DNA from: Fictibacillus macauensis ZFHKF-1
GTDB lineage: Bacteria; Bacillota; Bacilli; Bacillales; Fictibacillaceae
Direction of reading: 5' to 3'
Assembly: GCF_000269865.1 (NCBI RefSeq)
Contig: NZ_AKKV01000026.1
Coordinates: forward strand, 124,001 to 188,000
Length of the DNA stretch: 64,000 bases
Shown: positions 19,809-30,419 of the stretch, in pieces
Layout: each line of letters begins with the position of its first letter
Position numbering within the stretch: the stretch's first letter is position 1
Translations under genes and position numbers: made by a program
Notes under the pieces: generated by a model
Seen by the model: the letters and a program-made list of their open reading frames with translations, nothing else
Told to the model about the DNA's origin: nothing
Databases searched by the model: none

Positions 19809-21105
19809 TCTCTTTCACTCCGAAGTAACGCGGCTTTTTGTTGAGGAATTTACTGTTCACCCATAAGCCTAACAAGATTCTAGAAACATAAACGTTCGTA
19901 AAGAAACTTGTAATGACGCTGACAATCAAGACAAGAGCAAACCCTTTAACAGAGCTTGTTCCGTATGCAAACAGAACAGATGCCGTAATGATTGATGTTA
20001 AGTTTGCATCAAAGATTGGCGCAAAGGAACGCTTTGTTCCTGCTTTATATGCAGACATAATTGATTTTCCTGAGCGAATTTCTTCTTTAATCCGTTCGGC
20101 TGTAATAATGTTCGCATCAACCGCCATTCCGACCCCTAAGATAAAGGCGGCAATCCCTGGTAAGGTTAAGACGGCACCCATCCAATAGAAGATTAAAAGG
20201 TTTAGGTAAATATAGAAGCTTAACGTCACAATAGCGATTAAGCCTGGGAAGCGATAATAGAAAATCATAAACAAGTAAACAATGATGATGCCAATAATCC
20301 CGGCTGTTACGGTTTCATCAAGCGCTTGTTTCCCGAATTTTGCACCAACAGAGTTGGAATACACTTCATCCAATTTTACTGGCAATGCCCCAGCATTAAG
20401 GATGTCACGTAAATTGTTAGCTTCTTCTTGAGAGAAACGTCCTTCAATAACGACCGTTTTTTGATCTAATTCTTGGTTAACAGCTGGCGCAGAAATATAC
20501 TTTGGCTTCTTGCCTTGCTGTTCTTTTTTTGCTTCTTTTGCATAAGAATCGCCTTTAGCATAATCAAGCCAAATGACAAGCTGATTTTTGCCTGGTCCCA
20601 TTCCTAGTACTTGCTTTGTTACTTTACCGAATTTGTTGCCATCATTTAGCGTTAATTGAACAATCGGTTTTGTTGGTGCGTTTTGATCATACGTAACTTT
20701 TGCCGCACCGCCTTTTAAGTCTGAACCGTCAAGCAACACTTTATCATTCACATCACGGAATGTTAACTGCGCTTTCGTGGAAAGTAGCTTTCTCGCTTTG
20801 TTTTCATCTTTCACGCCAGCTAGCTGCACGCGAATGCGATTCTTTCCTTCAATCGTAATGTTCGGTTCTGATACCCCAAGGGCATTGACACGACGATCGA
20901 GTGCACGAACGGCACTTTTTAGCGTATCTTTGTCAATTGTTTGTCCTTCTTTTGCAGGCTTCACATCATAAAGCACTTCAAATCCACCTTGCAAGTCAAG
21001 ACCAAGTTTGATTTTTTTTACAATTCCCGTTGTTGTTGATCCTACAATCCCAACCAACACAGCGAAAATGATAAAAAAAGTAATTATCTTGCTCTTTTTT
21101 ACCAT
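19789..21105 (-). CDS. secD: Protein translocase subunit SecD (separate gene)
   Basis: 438 aa: a first helix at residues 7-25, the GLDLQGGFEVLYDV motif, the periplasmic-type P1 domain (here extracellular) ending near GALPVKLDEV, then five membrane helices with LTLPGIAAFILGVGMAVDAN and AGTKRSFAPIFDANLTSI, the conserved SecD core. It stops after GVKESDIHEL, where B. subtilis SecDF would continue into its SecF half. AGGAGG lies 9 nt before the ATG. It probably forms an operon with secF by translational coupling. Confidence 0.94.
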   Translation of the reverse strand: MVKKSKIITFFIIFAVLVGIVGSTTTGIVKKIKLGLDLQGGFEVLYDVKPAKEGQTIDKDTLKSAVRALDRRVNALGVSEPNITIEGKNRIRVQLAGVKDENKARKLLSTKAQLTFRDVNDKVLLDGSDLKGGAAKVTYDQNAPTKPIVQLTLNDGNKFGKVTKQVLGMGPGKNQLVIWLDYAKGDSYAKEAKKEQQGKKPKYISAPAVNQELDQKTVVIEGRFSQEEANNLRDILNAGALPVKLDEVYSNSVGAKFGKQALDETVTAGIIGIIIVYLFMIFYYRFPGLIAIVTLSFYIYLNLLIFYWMGAVLTLPGIAAFILGVGMAVDANIITAERIKEEIRSGKSIMSAYKAGTKRSFAPIFDANLTSIITASVLFAYGTSSVKGFALVLIVSVITSFFTNVYVSRILLGLWVNSKFLNKKPRYFGVKESDIHEL

Positions 21106-21186
21106 TCCTTCTTTCCTCCTTCATGCTGCCGATCCACTTTACACGCCAAAATAAGTTCATATGTATAGAAAAGTGCAATCTTCCTC

Positions 21187-21216
21187 ATTATAGCGATTGT
21201 TATTTTTTTCTGTCAA
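21187..21216 (-). promoter_or_regulatory. Sigma-A promoter of secD-secF
   Basis: Perfect hexamers on minus: TTGACA (21211-21216), 18-nt spacer, TATAAT (21187-21192). The transcript would begin near 21180 with a leader of about 75 nt before secD. Confidence 0.85.
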
Positions 21217-21242
21217 TTTGATTCCGATAAGTTTGTGAAACT

Positions 21243-21527
21243 TTACATCTTTTCTTGTTGATTGACGCCTCCTTCTTTTTTTACATCCCGCTTATACGCT
21301 TCGAGCATTAACCAATTCATAAAGTCCGTTAAGCGCAAATTTAACAATTGACTAGCAAGCTGGTGCAGCTGCATGTCTACCTTTTTCTTGTTCATAACAT
21401 ACAGTGTACATCGCCATATTTCCTCAGGTGTAACACTTTCATACCCAAAAAAATGAAATTCCTCCGCTTTATTTTGCAACACACCTTCCATCTTCGTCTT
21501 TAGGCGTTCTAGCTCCGAAGCGTTCAA
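21243..21527 (-). CDS. comN: ComN-like post-transcriptional regulator
   Basis: A 94-aa soluble helical protein of the Post_transc_reg family, with FHFFGYESVTPEEIWRCTLY and LLNLRLTDFMNWLMLEAYK. B. subtilis ComN controls comE mRNA for competence and binds DivIVA; the role here is inferred from homology and from the same location between secDF and spoVB. The start is TTG with AAAGGAGG 8 nt upstream. Confidence 0.82.
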   Translation of the reverse strand: MNASELERLKTKMEGVLQNKAEEFHFFGYESVTPEEIWRCTLYVMNKKKVDMQLHQLASQLLNLRLTDFMNWLMLEAYKRDVKKEGGVNQQEKM

Positions 21528-21646
21528 TAGTGTAGCCTCCTTTTATTTTAACATAAAAAAGTTCAACTACTTGTCATGACTGTATAAGCACGTCCATATA
21601 CATGAGTTACAAGAGAGACATTTACGATAGAAAGCAGGTCGTCTGT

Positions 21647-23197
21647 ATGTCGAAACAAACGCTTATTCAAGGAACGTTATTGCTTATTCTGGCAAGCTTT
21701 ATCACGAAAGCACTCGGCTTTATTAACCGAATTGTTATTGCACGTGTCATGGGACAAGAAGGGGTCGGTCTTTATATGATGGCCGTTCCCACCTTGCTGC
21801 TTGCGATTACGCTCACACGAATGGGTCTCCCGATTGCCATTTCTAAACTCATCGCAGAGGCGGCAGCGATCAATGATCGACAAAAAATTAAAAAGATTTT
21901 AATTGTATCACTAAGTATTACTGGTTTTTTAAGCATCGTGATTACCGTAGGCATGGCCTTAGCTGCACCCATCCTATCCACTTTCTTCTTTACCGATGAG
22001 CGTGTCTTTTACCCGTTAATCGCCATTACACCAGTAGTACCGATCATTGCCATTTCCTCCGTATTGCGCGGTTATTTTCAAGGCTTACAAAACATGCGCC
22101 CTTCTGCGTATTCACAAGTAATCGAACAAGTCGTTCGCATTACGTGCGTTGCTATGTTAACCGGTTTCTTTCTGCAATATGGCGTGCAGTATGCAGCAGC
22201 TGGTGCTATGCTTTCCGTCATTCTTGGCGAGCTTGCTTCTCTTCTATACATGTTTTCCATGTTTAAGATGAAAAAAAACATGAAGGTACGCAAAGGCTTT
22301 TTTTCTCACTTAAAAAGCAGCAAAGGAACCGTTTCTGAATTGTTAGGCATTGCCTTACCAACGACAGGTAGTCAGCTCATCGGCTCCCTTTCTTATTTTT
22401 TTGAACCAATCGTGGCTGTACGCAGCCTGGCGATCGCTGGAGTAAGTACGATTATGGCTACCCGACAATACGGAGAGCTGACGGGTTTTGTCATCCCGCT
22501 CTTGTATTTGCCGACCTTTATAACGTATTCGTTATCCGTTTCACTCGTCCCTGCCATTAGTGAAGCAAATGCAAATAAAAAATACGGTCTTATAGAACAT
22601 CGACTGAATCAAGCCATTCGTTTAGCCATGCTTTCCGGTGGCCTGTCTGCTGTCATTACGTTTGTGTATGCTGTACCACTTATGGACATGATGTATGATT
22701 CACCATCTTCAGCAACGTTTGTAAAAATGATGACGCCTCTTTTTTTCTTTTTATACTTTCAAGGGCCGTTACAAGCGGTGTTACAAGCATTAGATTTAGC
22801 CAAAGCGGCGATGATGAATAGTTTAATTGGTTCGATTGTCAAGATCGGTGCCATCTTTTTACTCGCTACGCGACCTGAATTCGGGATTATGGGCGTCGCT
22901 TTAGCAATCGTGTTCGGCATTGTTGTTGTGACACTGCTTCATTTTGCAACGGTTGTCAAAGCCATTAGCTACACGATTCAAGTAAAAGACTTTTTGAAAA
23001 GTGTGCTTGCCATTGGCGGGGCAGGCGTTATTTCTCATCTTTTCTATCGCTATCTCTTTCCTTTCTTTTCACCGCTTCAAAGCCTCTGTCTTGGGCTTGT
23101 CATGACCATCGTATGCTACACCATTCTCGCGCTTTGCTTGCGCTTAATTAAGCGCAGTGATTTGAAACAAGTCCCGCTCCTTAAGCGCTGGGTGTAG
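21647..23197 (+). CDS. spoVB: Stage V sporulation protein B (SpoVB), MOP-superfamily flippase
   Basis: A polytopic membrane protein of 516 aa with about 14 helices, needed for spore cortex peptidoglycan; it probably flips lipid-linked precursors during sporulation. It begins MSKQTLIQGTLLLILASFIT and has GFINRIVIARVMGQEGVGLY, diagnostic for the family. ATG 21647 is preferred by alignment with known SpoVB starts; the reading frame is open 45 nt further upstream without a better ribosome site. It is monocistronic on +. Confidence 0.93.
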   Translation: MSKQTLIQGTLLLILASFITKALGFINRIVIARVMGQEGVGLYMMAVPTLLLAITLTRMGLPIAISKLIAEAAAINDRQKIKKILIVSLSITGFLSIVITVGMALAAPILSTFFFTDERVFYPLIAITPVVPIIAISSVLRGYFQGLQNMRPSAYSQVIEQVVRITCVAMLTGFFLQYGVQYAAAGAMLSVILGELASLLYMFSMFKMKKNMKVRKGFFSHLKSSKGTVSELLGIALPTTGSQLIGSLSYFFEPIVAVRSLAIAGVSTIMATRQYGELTGFVIPLLYLPTFITYSLSVSLVPAISEANANKKYGLIEHRLNQAIRLAMLSGGLSAVITFVYAVPLMDMMYDSPSSATFVKMMTPLFFFLYFQGPLQAVLQALDLAKAAMMNSLIGSIVKIGAIFLLATRPEFGIMGVALAIVFGIVVVTLLHFATVVKAISYTIQVKDFLKSVLAIGGAGVISHLFYRYLFPFFSPLQSLCLGLVMTIVCYTILALCLRLIKRSDLKQVPLLKRWV

Positions 23198-23239
23198 TAC
23201 ATTATTTTTTTACAAACGCAAAATCACTATTGAAATAAA

Positions 23240-23291
23240 CATAAGGCTGCGACTCAACTTCTCAAGAAGTGTGAGCGCAGCCTTATTTTTT
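23240..23291. terminator. Bidirectional terminator between spoVB and the DUF421 gene
   Basis: AAGGCTGCGACTCAACTTCT and AGAAGTGTGAGCGCAGCCTT form a long stem around a short loop, followed by T's on + and preceded by A's for minus. The minus-strand gene's stop codon lies in the stem base. Confidence 0.88.
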
Positions 23292-23951
23292 ATCCTTTTG
23301 ATCGACATACAGTGAACCATTGCCATCGACCGTACAAATCGCAATGGATTTTAAATCGGTAACACCTATTTTTTTTAATTGCTGACGAAGCCAAAGAGGA
23401 GTGAAACCAAGTTTCGTTAAGTGCTCTTCTTGAATGTTTCCGTCTAATACGACTGGGAACACGAGTGAGGCTGCGTTCTTTTGCTTAGGTGGACTCGACT
23501 CTTCTTTCGTAATAACAGATAGCTTTCCAGTCGTTTCTAGAATGCCAAATTCCACATCAGCAATACTTTTAACATTGTTTTCGCGCAATTGCGATAGCAA
23601 GTCATCGAAATTATAACGCGACATTTTCATTTCATAATCGTTAACCTTCCCCTTTTCTATGAGAATGGTCGGTTTTCCGTCCGCTAATTCCCGAAACTTC
23701 TTACTCCAAAGGGATAGCAAGGAAAAGATAATTTGAATGACAAACATAACAAAAATCCCCGTTAAATGCTTGAGCATCGGCTCTTCTGGATTTTCGATAG
23801 ATATGACTGCCATCTCTGCAATCATAATAAAAACGATAAAATCAAGGACAGAAAGCTGACCAATTTCCCGTTTACCCATCATGCGAAAGATGCCCAACAA
23901 GATGAGATAAATGAAGAGTGTTCGGTAAATAATCGTATAATATTCCATCAC
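23283..23951 (-). CDS. DUF421-family membrane protein (YrbG-like)
   Basis: 222 aa. Three N-terminal membrane helices (LFIYLILLGIFRMMGKREIG; LDFIVFIMIAEMAVI; HLTGIFVMFVIQIIFSLLSL) are followed by a cytoplasmic domain with GKPTILIEKGKVNDYEMKMS and the RYNFDDLLSQLRENN motif. Members of this family, including YetF, are spore- or stress-linked in Bacillus; the biochemical role is unknown. B. subtilis yrbG occupies the same place between spoVB and yrzE. The start may be either of two consecutive ATGs. Confidence 0.85.
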   Translation of the reverse strand: MMEYYTIIYRTLFIYLILLGIFRMMGKREIGQLSVLDFIVFIMIAEMAVISIENPEEPMLKHLTGIFVMFVIQIIFSLLSLWSKKFRELADGKPTILIEKGKVNDYEMKMSRYNFDDLLSQLRENNVKSIADVEFGILETTGKLSVITKEESSPPKQKNAASLVFPVVLDGNIQEEHLTKLGFTPLWLRQQLKKIGVTDLKSIAICTVDGNGSLYVDQKDKK

Positions 23952-24098
23952 TTTCCCTCCTTTCCTTTTTTATAGTGTAGCCATCCTTGTTCAGAACATG
24001 AGACGTATGTTTTGTAAGGTCATGAAAAAAATGGATTAATTTCTAAACAGCGTGAATATCGTTATATAAAGGCTTGTTTATAAAGGAGGACAACTTTC

Positions 24099-24473
24099 AT
24101 GAAACTAATGGCAACAAGTATGTTTAAAGGCGTCATTGCAATTATTGCTACGATTTTAATTGCTAGCCTCTTATTATCGTTGCTTCTTCGATTCACGTCG
24201 ATGACCGAAGAATCTGTTAAATGGGTAATTATTGGCTGTTCCTTTCTTGCTTTATTTATCGGGGGCTTTTTATCAGGAAGAAAAGGGAAAGAACGAGGGT
24301 TAATTCTCGGAACAGGAACAGCGTTACTTTTTTCTTTGCTCGTCTTTTTCGTGAAATATTTAGGCTACCATACGACGTTCTCTGCAGAACAATACATGTA
24401 TCATGGCATCTTTCTCGTCCTCTGCATTATAGGAGCTCTCTTCGGAGTGAATACGAGTCGCCCATCGTCTTAA
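24099..24473 (+). CDS. TIGR04086-type small membrane protein (YrzE-like)
   Basis: 124 aa with four predicted membrane helices (about residues 8-30, 43-60, 68-90 and 98-118) and a short basic loop GRKGKERGLILG. Function is unknown. AAAGGAGG lies 9 nt before the ATG. The place beside yajC matches B. subtilis yrzE. Confidence 0.82.
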   Translation: MKLMATSMFKGVIAIIATILIASLLLSLLLRFTSMTEESVKWVIIGCSFLALFIGGFLSGRKGKERGLILGTGTALLFSLLVFFVKYLGYHTTFSAEQYMYHGIFLVLCIIGALFGVNTSRPSS

Positions 24474-24482
24474 AAGTGTACG

Positions 24483-24524
24483 CAAAAAAGGTTCAGCTCG
24501 AAATTCGAGCTGAACCTTTTTTTA
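24483..24524. terminator. Bidirectional terminator between yrzE-like gene and yajC
   Basis: AAAAAAGGTTCAGCTCGAA and TTCGAGCTGAACCTTTTTTT form an almost loopless perfect stem with T runs on both strands. Confidence 0.92.
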
Positions 24525-24531
24525 TAAAAGA

Positions 24532-24807
24532 TTACACTTCTGTCGTTGGTGCAGGTGCAGATTGACGCACTTCACGAATTGCATTGCGTTCAAATGTTAG
24601 CTTAGCGCCATCTTTAGAACGAATTACCGCTGTGTTTTCATCAATCATATCAATTGTGCCGTGTAAGCCGCCAATTGTTACAATTTGATCTCCTTTTTTC
24701 AATCCACCTTGCATTGTTTGAACTGCTTTTTGTCGTTTTTGTTGTGGACGAATAAGCAAAAAGTAAAACACGACGAACATTGCAACGATCATAATAATAG
24801 AACCCAT
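24532..24807 (-). CDS. yajC: Preprotein translocase accessory subunit YajC
   Basis: 91 aa with one N-terminal membrane helix (IIMIVAMFVVFYFLLIRPQQ) and a small cytoplasmic domain (GDQIVTIGGLHGTI). YajC associates with SecDF/YidC; here secD and secF lie 3.5 kb away. It is the last gene of the ruvA-ruvB-queA-tgt-yajC run. Confidence 0.95.
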   Translation of the reverse strand: MGSIIMIVAMFVVFYFLLIRPQQKRQKAVQTMQGGLKKGDQIVTIGGLHGTIDMIDENTAVIRSKDGAKLTFERNAIREVRQSAPAPTTEV

Positions 24808-24844
24808 TTTAGTTTCACCCCTTTCTACTAGTTACGAGCGATCT

Positions 24845-27027
<2,183 letters not shown>

Positions 27028-27061
27028 GATCTTCTCCTACGATTTCATTGTTTCTTTTGCT

Positions 27062-28060
27062 TTATGAGTTTGGCATTTCTAATTGAAAATGGTCGTACGC
27101 TAAAGCGGTTGCTACTCTTCCTCTAGGCGTTCGTTGAATAAAGCCAATTTGGAGTAAGTAGGGCTCATAAACATCTTCAATAGTGTGCGTTTCTTCACCA
27201 ATGGTGGCTGAGAGCGTTTCAATACCAACAGGACCACCTTTGTATTTGTGAATGATCCCCTCTAATAATTTATGGTCAATATGATCCAAACCTAAACGGT
27301 CGACCTGGAGCATCTCTAATGCTTTCATCGCAAGTGCCACAGAAATCTCTTCTGTGCCTTCAACTTGTGCGAAATCACGAACCCGTTTAAAGAGGCGATT
27401 GGCGATCCGCGGCGTTCCGCGTGAACGACTCGCAATTTCTACCGCTGACTCATCATCAATTTTCATGTTAAAGACACTTGCCGTTCGTACGACAATTTCT
27501 TGTAAATCACGCGTTCCATAAAATTCTAAACGAGAAAGCACACCAAAGCGGTCGCGCAATGGCGACGATAATGAGCCTGCTCGTGTAGTGGCTCCTACTA
27601 GCGTAAAAGGAGGCAAATCAAGGCGTACAGAACGCGCTGTTTCTCCTTTACCGATCACAATATCAATAAAGAAGTCTTCCATCGCTGAATAGAGCACTTC
27701 TTCCACTGCTCGCGATAGCCGATGTATTTCATCAATGAAAAGGACATCACCTGGCTCAAGCGCTGTTAAAACAGCGGCTAAGTCTCCTGGGCGCTCAATG
27801 GCCGGGCCGCTCGTAGACCGAAATTGCACACCCATTTCATGAGCAATAATGGCGGCTAACGTTGTTTTCCCAAGTCCCGGAGGACCATACAATAAAACGT
27901 GATCGAGCGGTTCATTTCTTAACTTTGCGGCTTGAATAAAGATGGCTAAGTTTTCTTTCACACTGTGCTGTCCAATATATTGTTGCAACCATTCTGGTCG
28001 AAGACTTAATTCAAATGCATCTTCTTGAGAAGAGTTGCCGGATACGATTCGATCATCCAA
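27062..28060 (-). CDS. ruvB: Holliday junction branch-migration ATPase RuvB
   Basis: 332 aa hexameric AAA+ motor that drives RuvA-bound Holliday junctions. Walker [10 protein letters not shown] is at residues 59-67, Walker B is [11 protein letters not shown], sensor 1 is [20 protein letters not shown], and the C-terminal winged helix ends near [15 protein letters not shown]. The start is TTG; AGGGG lies upstream. It begins 14 nt after the ruvA stop. Confidence 0.98.
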   Translation of the reverse strand: MDDRIVSGNSSQEDAFELSLRPEWLQQYIGQHSVKENLAIFIQAAKLRNEPLDHVLLYGPPGLGKTTLAAIIAHEMGVQFRSTSGPAIERPGDLAAVLTALEPGDVLFIDEIHRLSRAVEEVLYSAMEDFFIDIVIGKGETARSVRLDLPPFTLVGATTRAGSLSSPLRDRFGVLSRLEFYGTRDLQEIVVRTASVFNMKIDDESAVEIASRSRGTPRIANRLFKRVRDFAQVEGTEEISVALAMKALEMLQVDRLGLDHIDHKLLEGIIHKYKGGPVGIETLSATIGEETHTIEDVYEPYLLQIGFIQRTPRGRVATALAYDHFQLEMPNS

Positions 28061-28074
28061 AAAAGATCACGCCC

Positions 28075-28668
28075 CTAATGATTCACTAGCTTCTGTAGCG
28101 CTTTTCTTATGTATTGGTCCGTCGATAATTCTTCTTGTTTTAGCGCTGGGAGAACCTTATTAATTTCTTTTTTTGCATAGCCGAGGGCAATAAGCGCCTC
28201 CACTGCTTCATCAAGCTGTTCGGATACGCTAACTGGCTCCATGGCAAATAAGCCTTCGCTTGGTGCCTCTGCAAAAAGCGTTAATTTCCCTTTAAGATCA
28301 AGAATCATTTGTCGAGCGGTTTTCTTACCTACACCTGGAAACTTAATAAGAAAGGCTTCATCTTCGGCTTCGATTGCTGTAATCACTTGATCCGGCTGAC
28401 CAAATGCCATAATCGCTAAGGCCCCTTTTGGACCGATTCCAGATACATTAAGGAGCTTTAAAAACAAATCGCGCTCTTTGCGCGAGCGAAATCCATACAA
28501 TGCCATAAGATCTTCACGTACGTAGTGATGCGTATACATCGTCTCTTCTGTACCCACTTCATATACGAATGGGTTGGGACACATCACTTGATAGCCTACG
28601 CCATTAACGGTAAGCACCGCATAGCCTGCACACACATACGTAATTTTTCCATTCAAATGTTCTATCAA
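28075..28668 (-). CDS. ruvA: Holliday junction-binding protein RuvA
   Basis: 197 aa; it binds four-way junctions as a tetramer and loads RuvB. The N-terminal OB fold begins [12 protein letters not shown], the two helix-hairpin-helix motifs include [16 protein letters not shown] and [20 protein letters not shown], and the C-terminal RuvB-binding domain follows. The TTG at 28668 is chosen: AAGGAGAG lies upstream and it matches the family N-terminus. A longer in-frame ATG start at 28758 would add 30 unsupported residues. Confidence 0.95.
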   Translation of the reverse strand: MIEHLNGKITYVCAGYAVLTVNGVGYQVMCPNPFVYEVGTEETMYTHHYVREDLMALYGFRSRKERDLFLKLLNVSGIGPKGALAIMAFGQPDQVITAIEAEDEAFLIKFPGVGKKTARQMILDLKGKLTLFAEAPSEGLFAMEPVSVSEQLDEAVEALIALGYAKKEINKVLPALKQEELSTDQYIRKALQKLVNH

Positions 28669-28763
28669 TTTTCTTTCTCTCCTTACATGTAAAAAGCGAC
28701 CATACGTTTCTGTGAGTATTGTAACATACCGCCATCCAAAATGGGGACTAATCACCATGAAAA

Positions 28764-28798
28764 CTAAAAAAAAGAGAACAGAATAGTCTGTTCTCTTA
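28764..28798 (-). terminator. Terminator after the coxA-like gene
   Basis: Minus strand AAGAGAACAGA-ctat-TCTGTTCTCTT is followed by T's. It overlaps the stop codon of the lipoprotein gene. Confidence 0.88.
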
Positions 28799-29356
28799 AC
28801 GATTGTTTTCGAAAGGACGCTTGACAGCTTTGCCGAGATTGCTGCCCGCTTTACCGATATCCGTCATAATGCTTTTGAAGTCATTTTTGAATTCATCGGC
28901 AGCTCTACCATTGGTTAACCCAAGATCAACATTTTTAATGCGGCTAACGATGGAACGGTTTGCCGTCACGTGAACTTTCATGTTCGGAACGATGTCTTTC
29001 ACTTTGCGATAGACCATTCGTTCGGCGTGACGTGTGTTCTTATCACTTGTCATAAATCCGACAATGACGTTGTTATCACGAATAATAACATGAGCATCGT
29101 CTATATGACGCATATGATTGACACGTTTTGTAATCTTTTTGTCGAGCGCACCATTATAGTTTTTATGGTACACGACATTTTGATTATTATAATCCATCAT
29201 GTTGCCGTCATTCATGTTGTCCTTATGGTTGGAATAGTAGCCAATTGGCCTCACGTCATTATTGTTGTTTCGATCAAGGGCACCTTTTTTATTACAGCCG
29301 ACAAGACCACACGCTAACGTAAGAACCGCCATACCACTAATGATTTTTTTGTTCAA
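28796..29356 (-). CDS. YhcN/YlaJ-family sporulation lipoprotein (CoxA-like)
   Basis: 186 aa with a lipoprotein signal peptide: basic MNKK, a hydrophobic stretch and the lipobox LVGC, so Cys21 should be lipidated. A low-complexity Asn/Asp-rich segment (residues 30-60) precedes the YhcN/YlaJ domain ([20 protein letters not shown]). B. subtilis coxA, a spore-cortex lipoprotein of the same family, lies directly after safA; here one gene intervenes, so the assignment to CoxA rests on context. AAAGGAGG precedes the ATG. Confidence 0.78.
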   Translation of the reverse strand: MNKKIISGMAVLTLACGLVGCNKKGALDRNNNNDVRPIGYYSNHKDNMNDGNMMDYNNQNVVYHKNYNGALDKKITKRVNHMRHIDDAHVIIRDNNVIVGFMTSDKNTRHAERMVYRKVKDIVPNMKVHVTANRSIVSRIKNVDLGLTNGRAADEFKNDFKSIMTDIGKAGSNLGKAVKRPFENNR

Positions 29357-29429
29357 TGGAAAAACCTCCTTTCACCACTAGAATGGCAATCGGAGGCTCT
29401 TTTTAATCTGTTATATAAAGGTAATTCCA

Positions 29430-30419
29430 TCATGAGTGATGCATAATTTGCGATTGAAGTGCTTGAATGTAAGCGCGACGGGTTGGTAAATCTGAATCGG
29501 TAAAAGCTATCATTTCACGAATTTTTTCCCTGCCACCTTCAAACGCCCGATTCCATTCTCGATATAAATCAGTCGGAAATACAAGCGCTGTTAAAAACCA
29601 TTTCTTTTGCATAAGTTGTTCTAAATAGTGACTTTTGCATTGCCGCAGTATATATGGTGACCATTGCCAGTAGGGCATGATGCGGTTAACATACTGCAAC
29701 ACGTCATATTCATGAGGAACAACAGAAAAAAGATCATAATCAATTAAGATAATCTCTTGTTCATCTAGGCGCATAAAATTATGTGGTGCCACATCGCCAT
29801 GACACACTTCTCCACGCTTGCGTGCAGCGTTTTCTAGCAGGTCTATTTCCTTCTTATCAAGATGATGTAACGCCCATTTCCCCCAAGACAGCATTTCTTC
29901 AAAAGCAGGTTTCAATGACTCAGGATACGATTGTTGCTGAACATTTTTCTTAAACGCATTTAATCGTTTATTCCACTTTTTTAAGAGCGAATACGTCGAT
30001 AACACCGAATGGTATTTTTCGGATGAAATGACGCTTTGTTCATGAAATTTTAAGATCGTATGCAAGCCTTCACGAACGTCTGTTTCATCATTTAAATCCA
30101 GTTCTTTGCCGTTATAAAACGGCATCATACACCAGTACATGCCATCATAATGATGGACTTTTGAGCCAGATGGATACGAAATATATACTGCCATCATCGG
30201 ATGATTTTGCTTACTGTACCATCTTGAAAGCTTTAGCTGTTCATAATAATCGCGCTCTTTAGAAAATCCTTTTAGAACAAAATTACCCGCTTTCGTTTCG
30301 ATAATACAAACATTATATTTTACAAAATAGTAATTTTTAATATCTAATCCTTTTTCCGTAAGACTCTCTAAAAAACCCCGGTTTTTTTTAAAGCCCTCCT
30401 GATTTCCGTTAGTTCTCAT
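29430..30419 (-). CDS. CotS/YutH-like kinase-fold spore coat protein
   Basis: About 329 aa from ATG 30419 (an in-frame start at 30443 is possible). The APH/choline-kinase fold is indicated by the intact catalytic loop CHGDVAPHNFM and the metal-binding IDYD, plus YYFVKYNVCIIETKAGNFVL near the N-terminus. CotS, CotI and YutH of Bacillus spore coats belong here. Unlike ysxE and its neighbour in this window, it keeps the catalytic Asp and Asn. Its start overlaps the safA stop by 11 nt, and a coxA-like gene follows, so it looks like part of the safA spore operon. Confidence 0.75.
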   Translation of the reverse strand: MRTNGNQEGFKKNRGFLESLTEKGLDIKNYYFVKYNVCIIETKAGNFVLKGFSKERDYYEQLKLSRWYSKQNHPMMAVYISYPSGSKVHHYDGMYWCMMPFYNGKELDLNDETDVREGLHTILKFHEQSVISSEKYHSVLSTYSLLKKWNKRLNAFKKNVQQQSYPESLKPAFEEMLSWGKWALHHLDKKEIDLLENAARKRGEVCHGDVAPHNFMRLDEQEIILIDYDLFSVVPHEYDVLQYVNRIMPYWQWSPYILRQCKSHYLEQLMQKKWFLTALVFPTDLYREWNRAFEGGREKIREMIAFTDSDLPTRRAYIQALQSQIMHHS

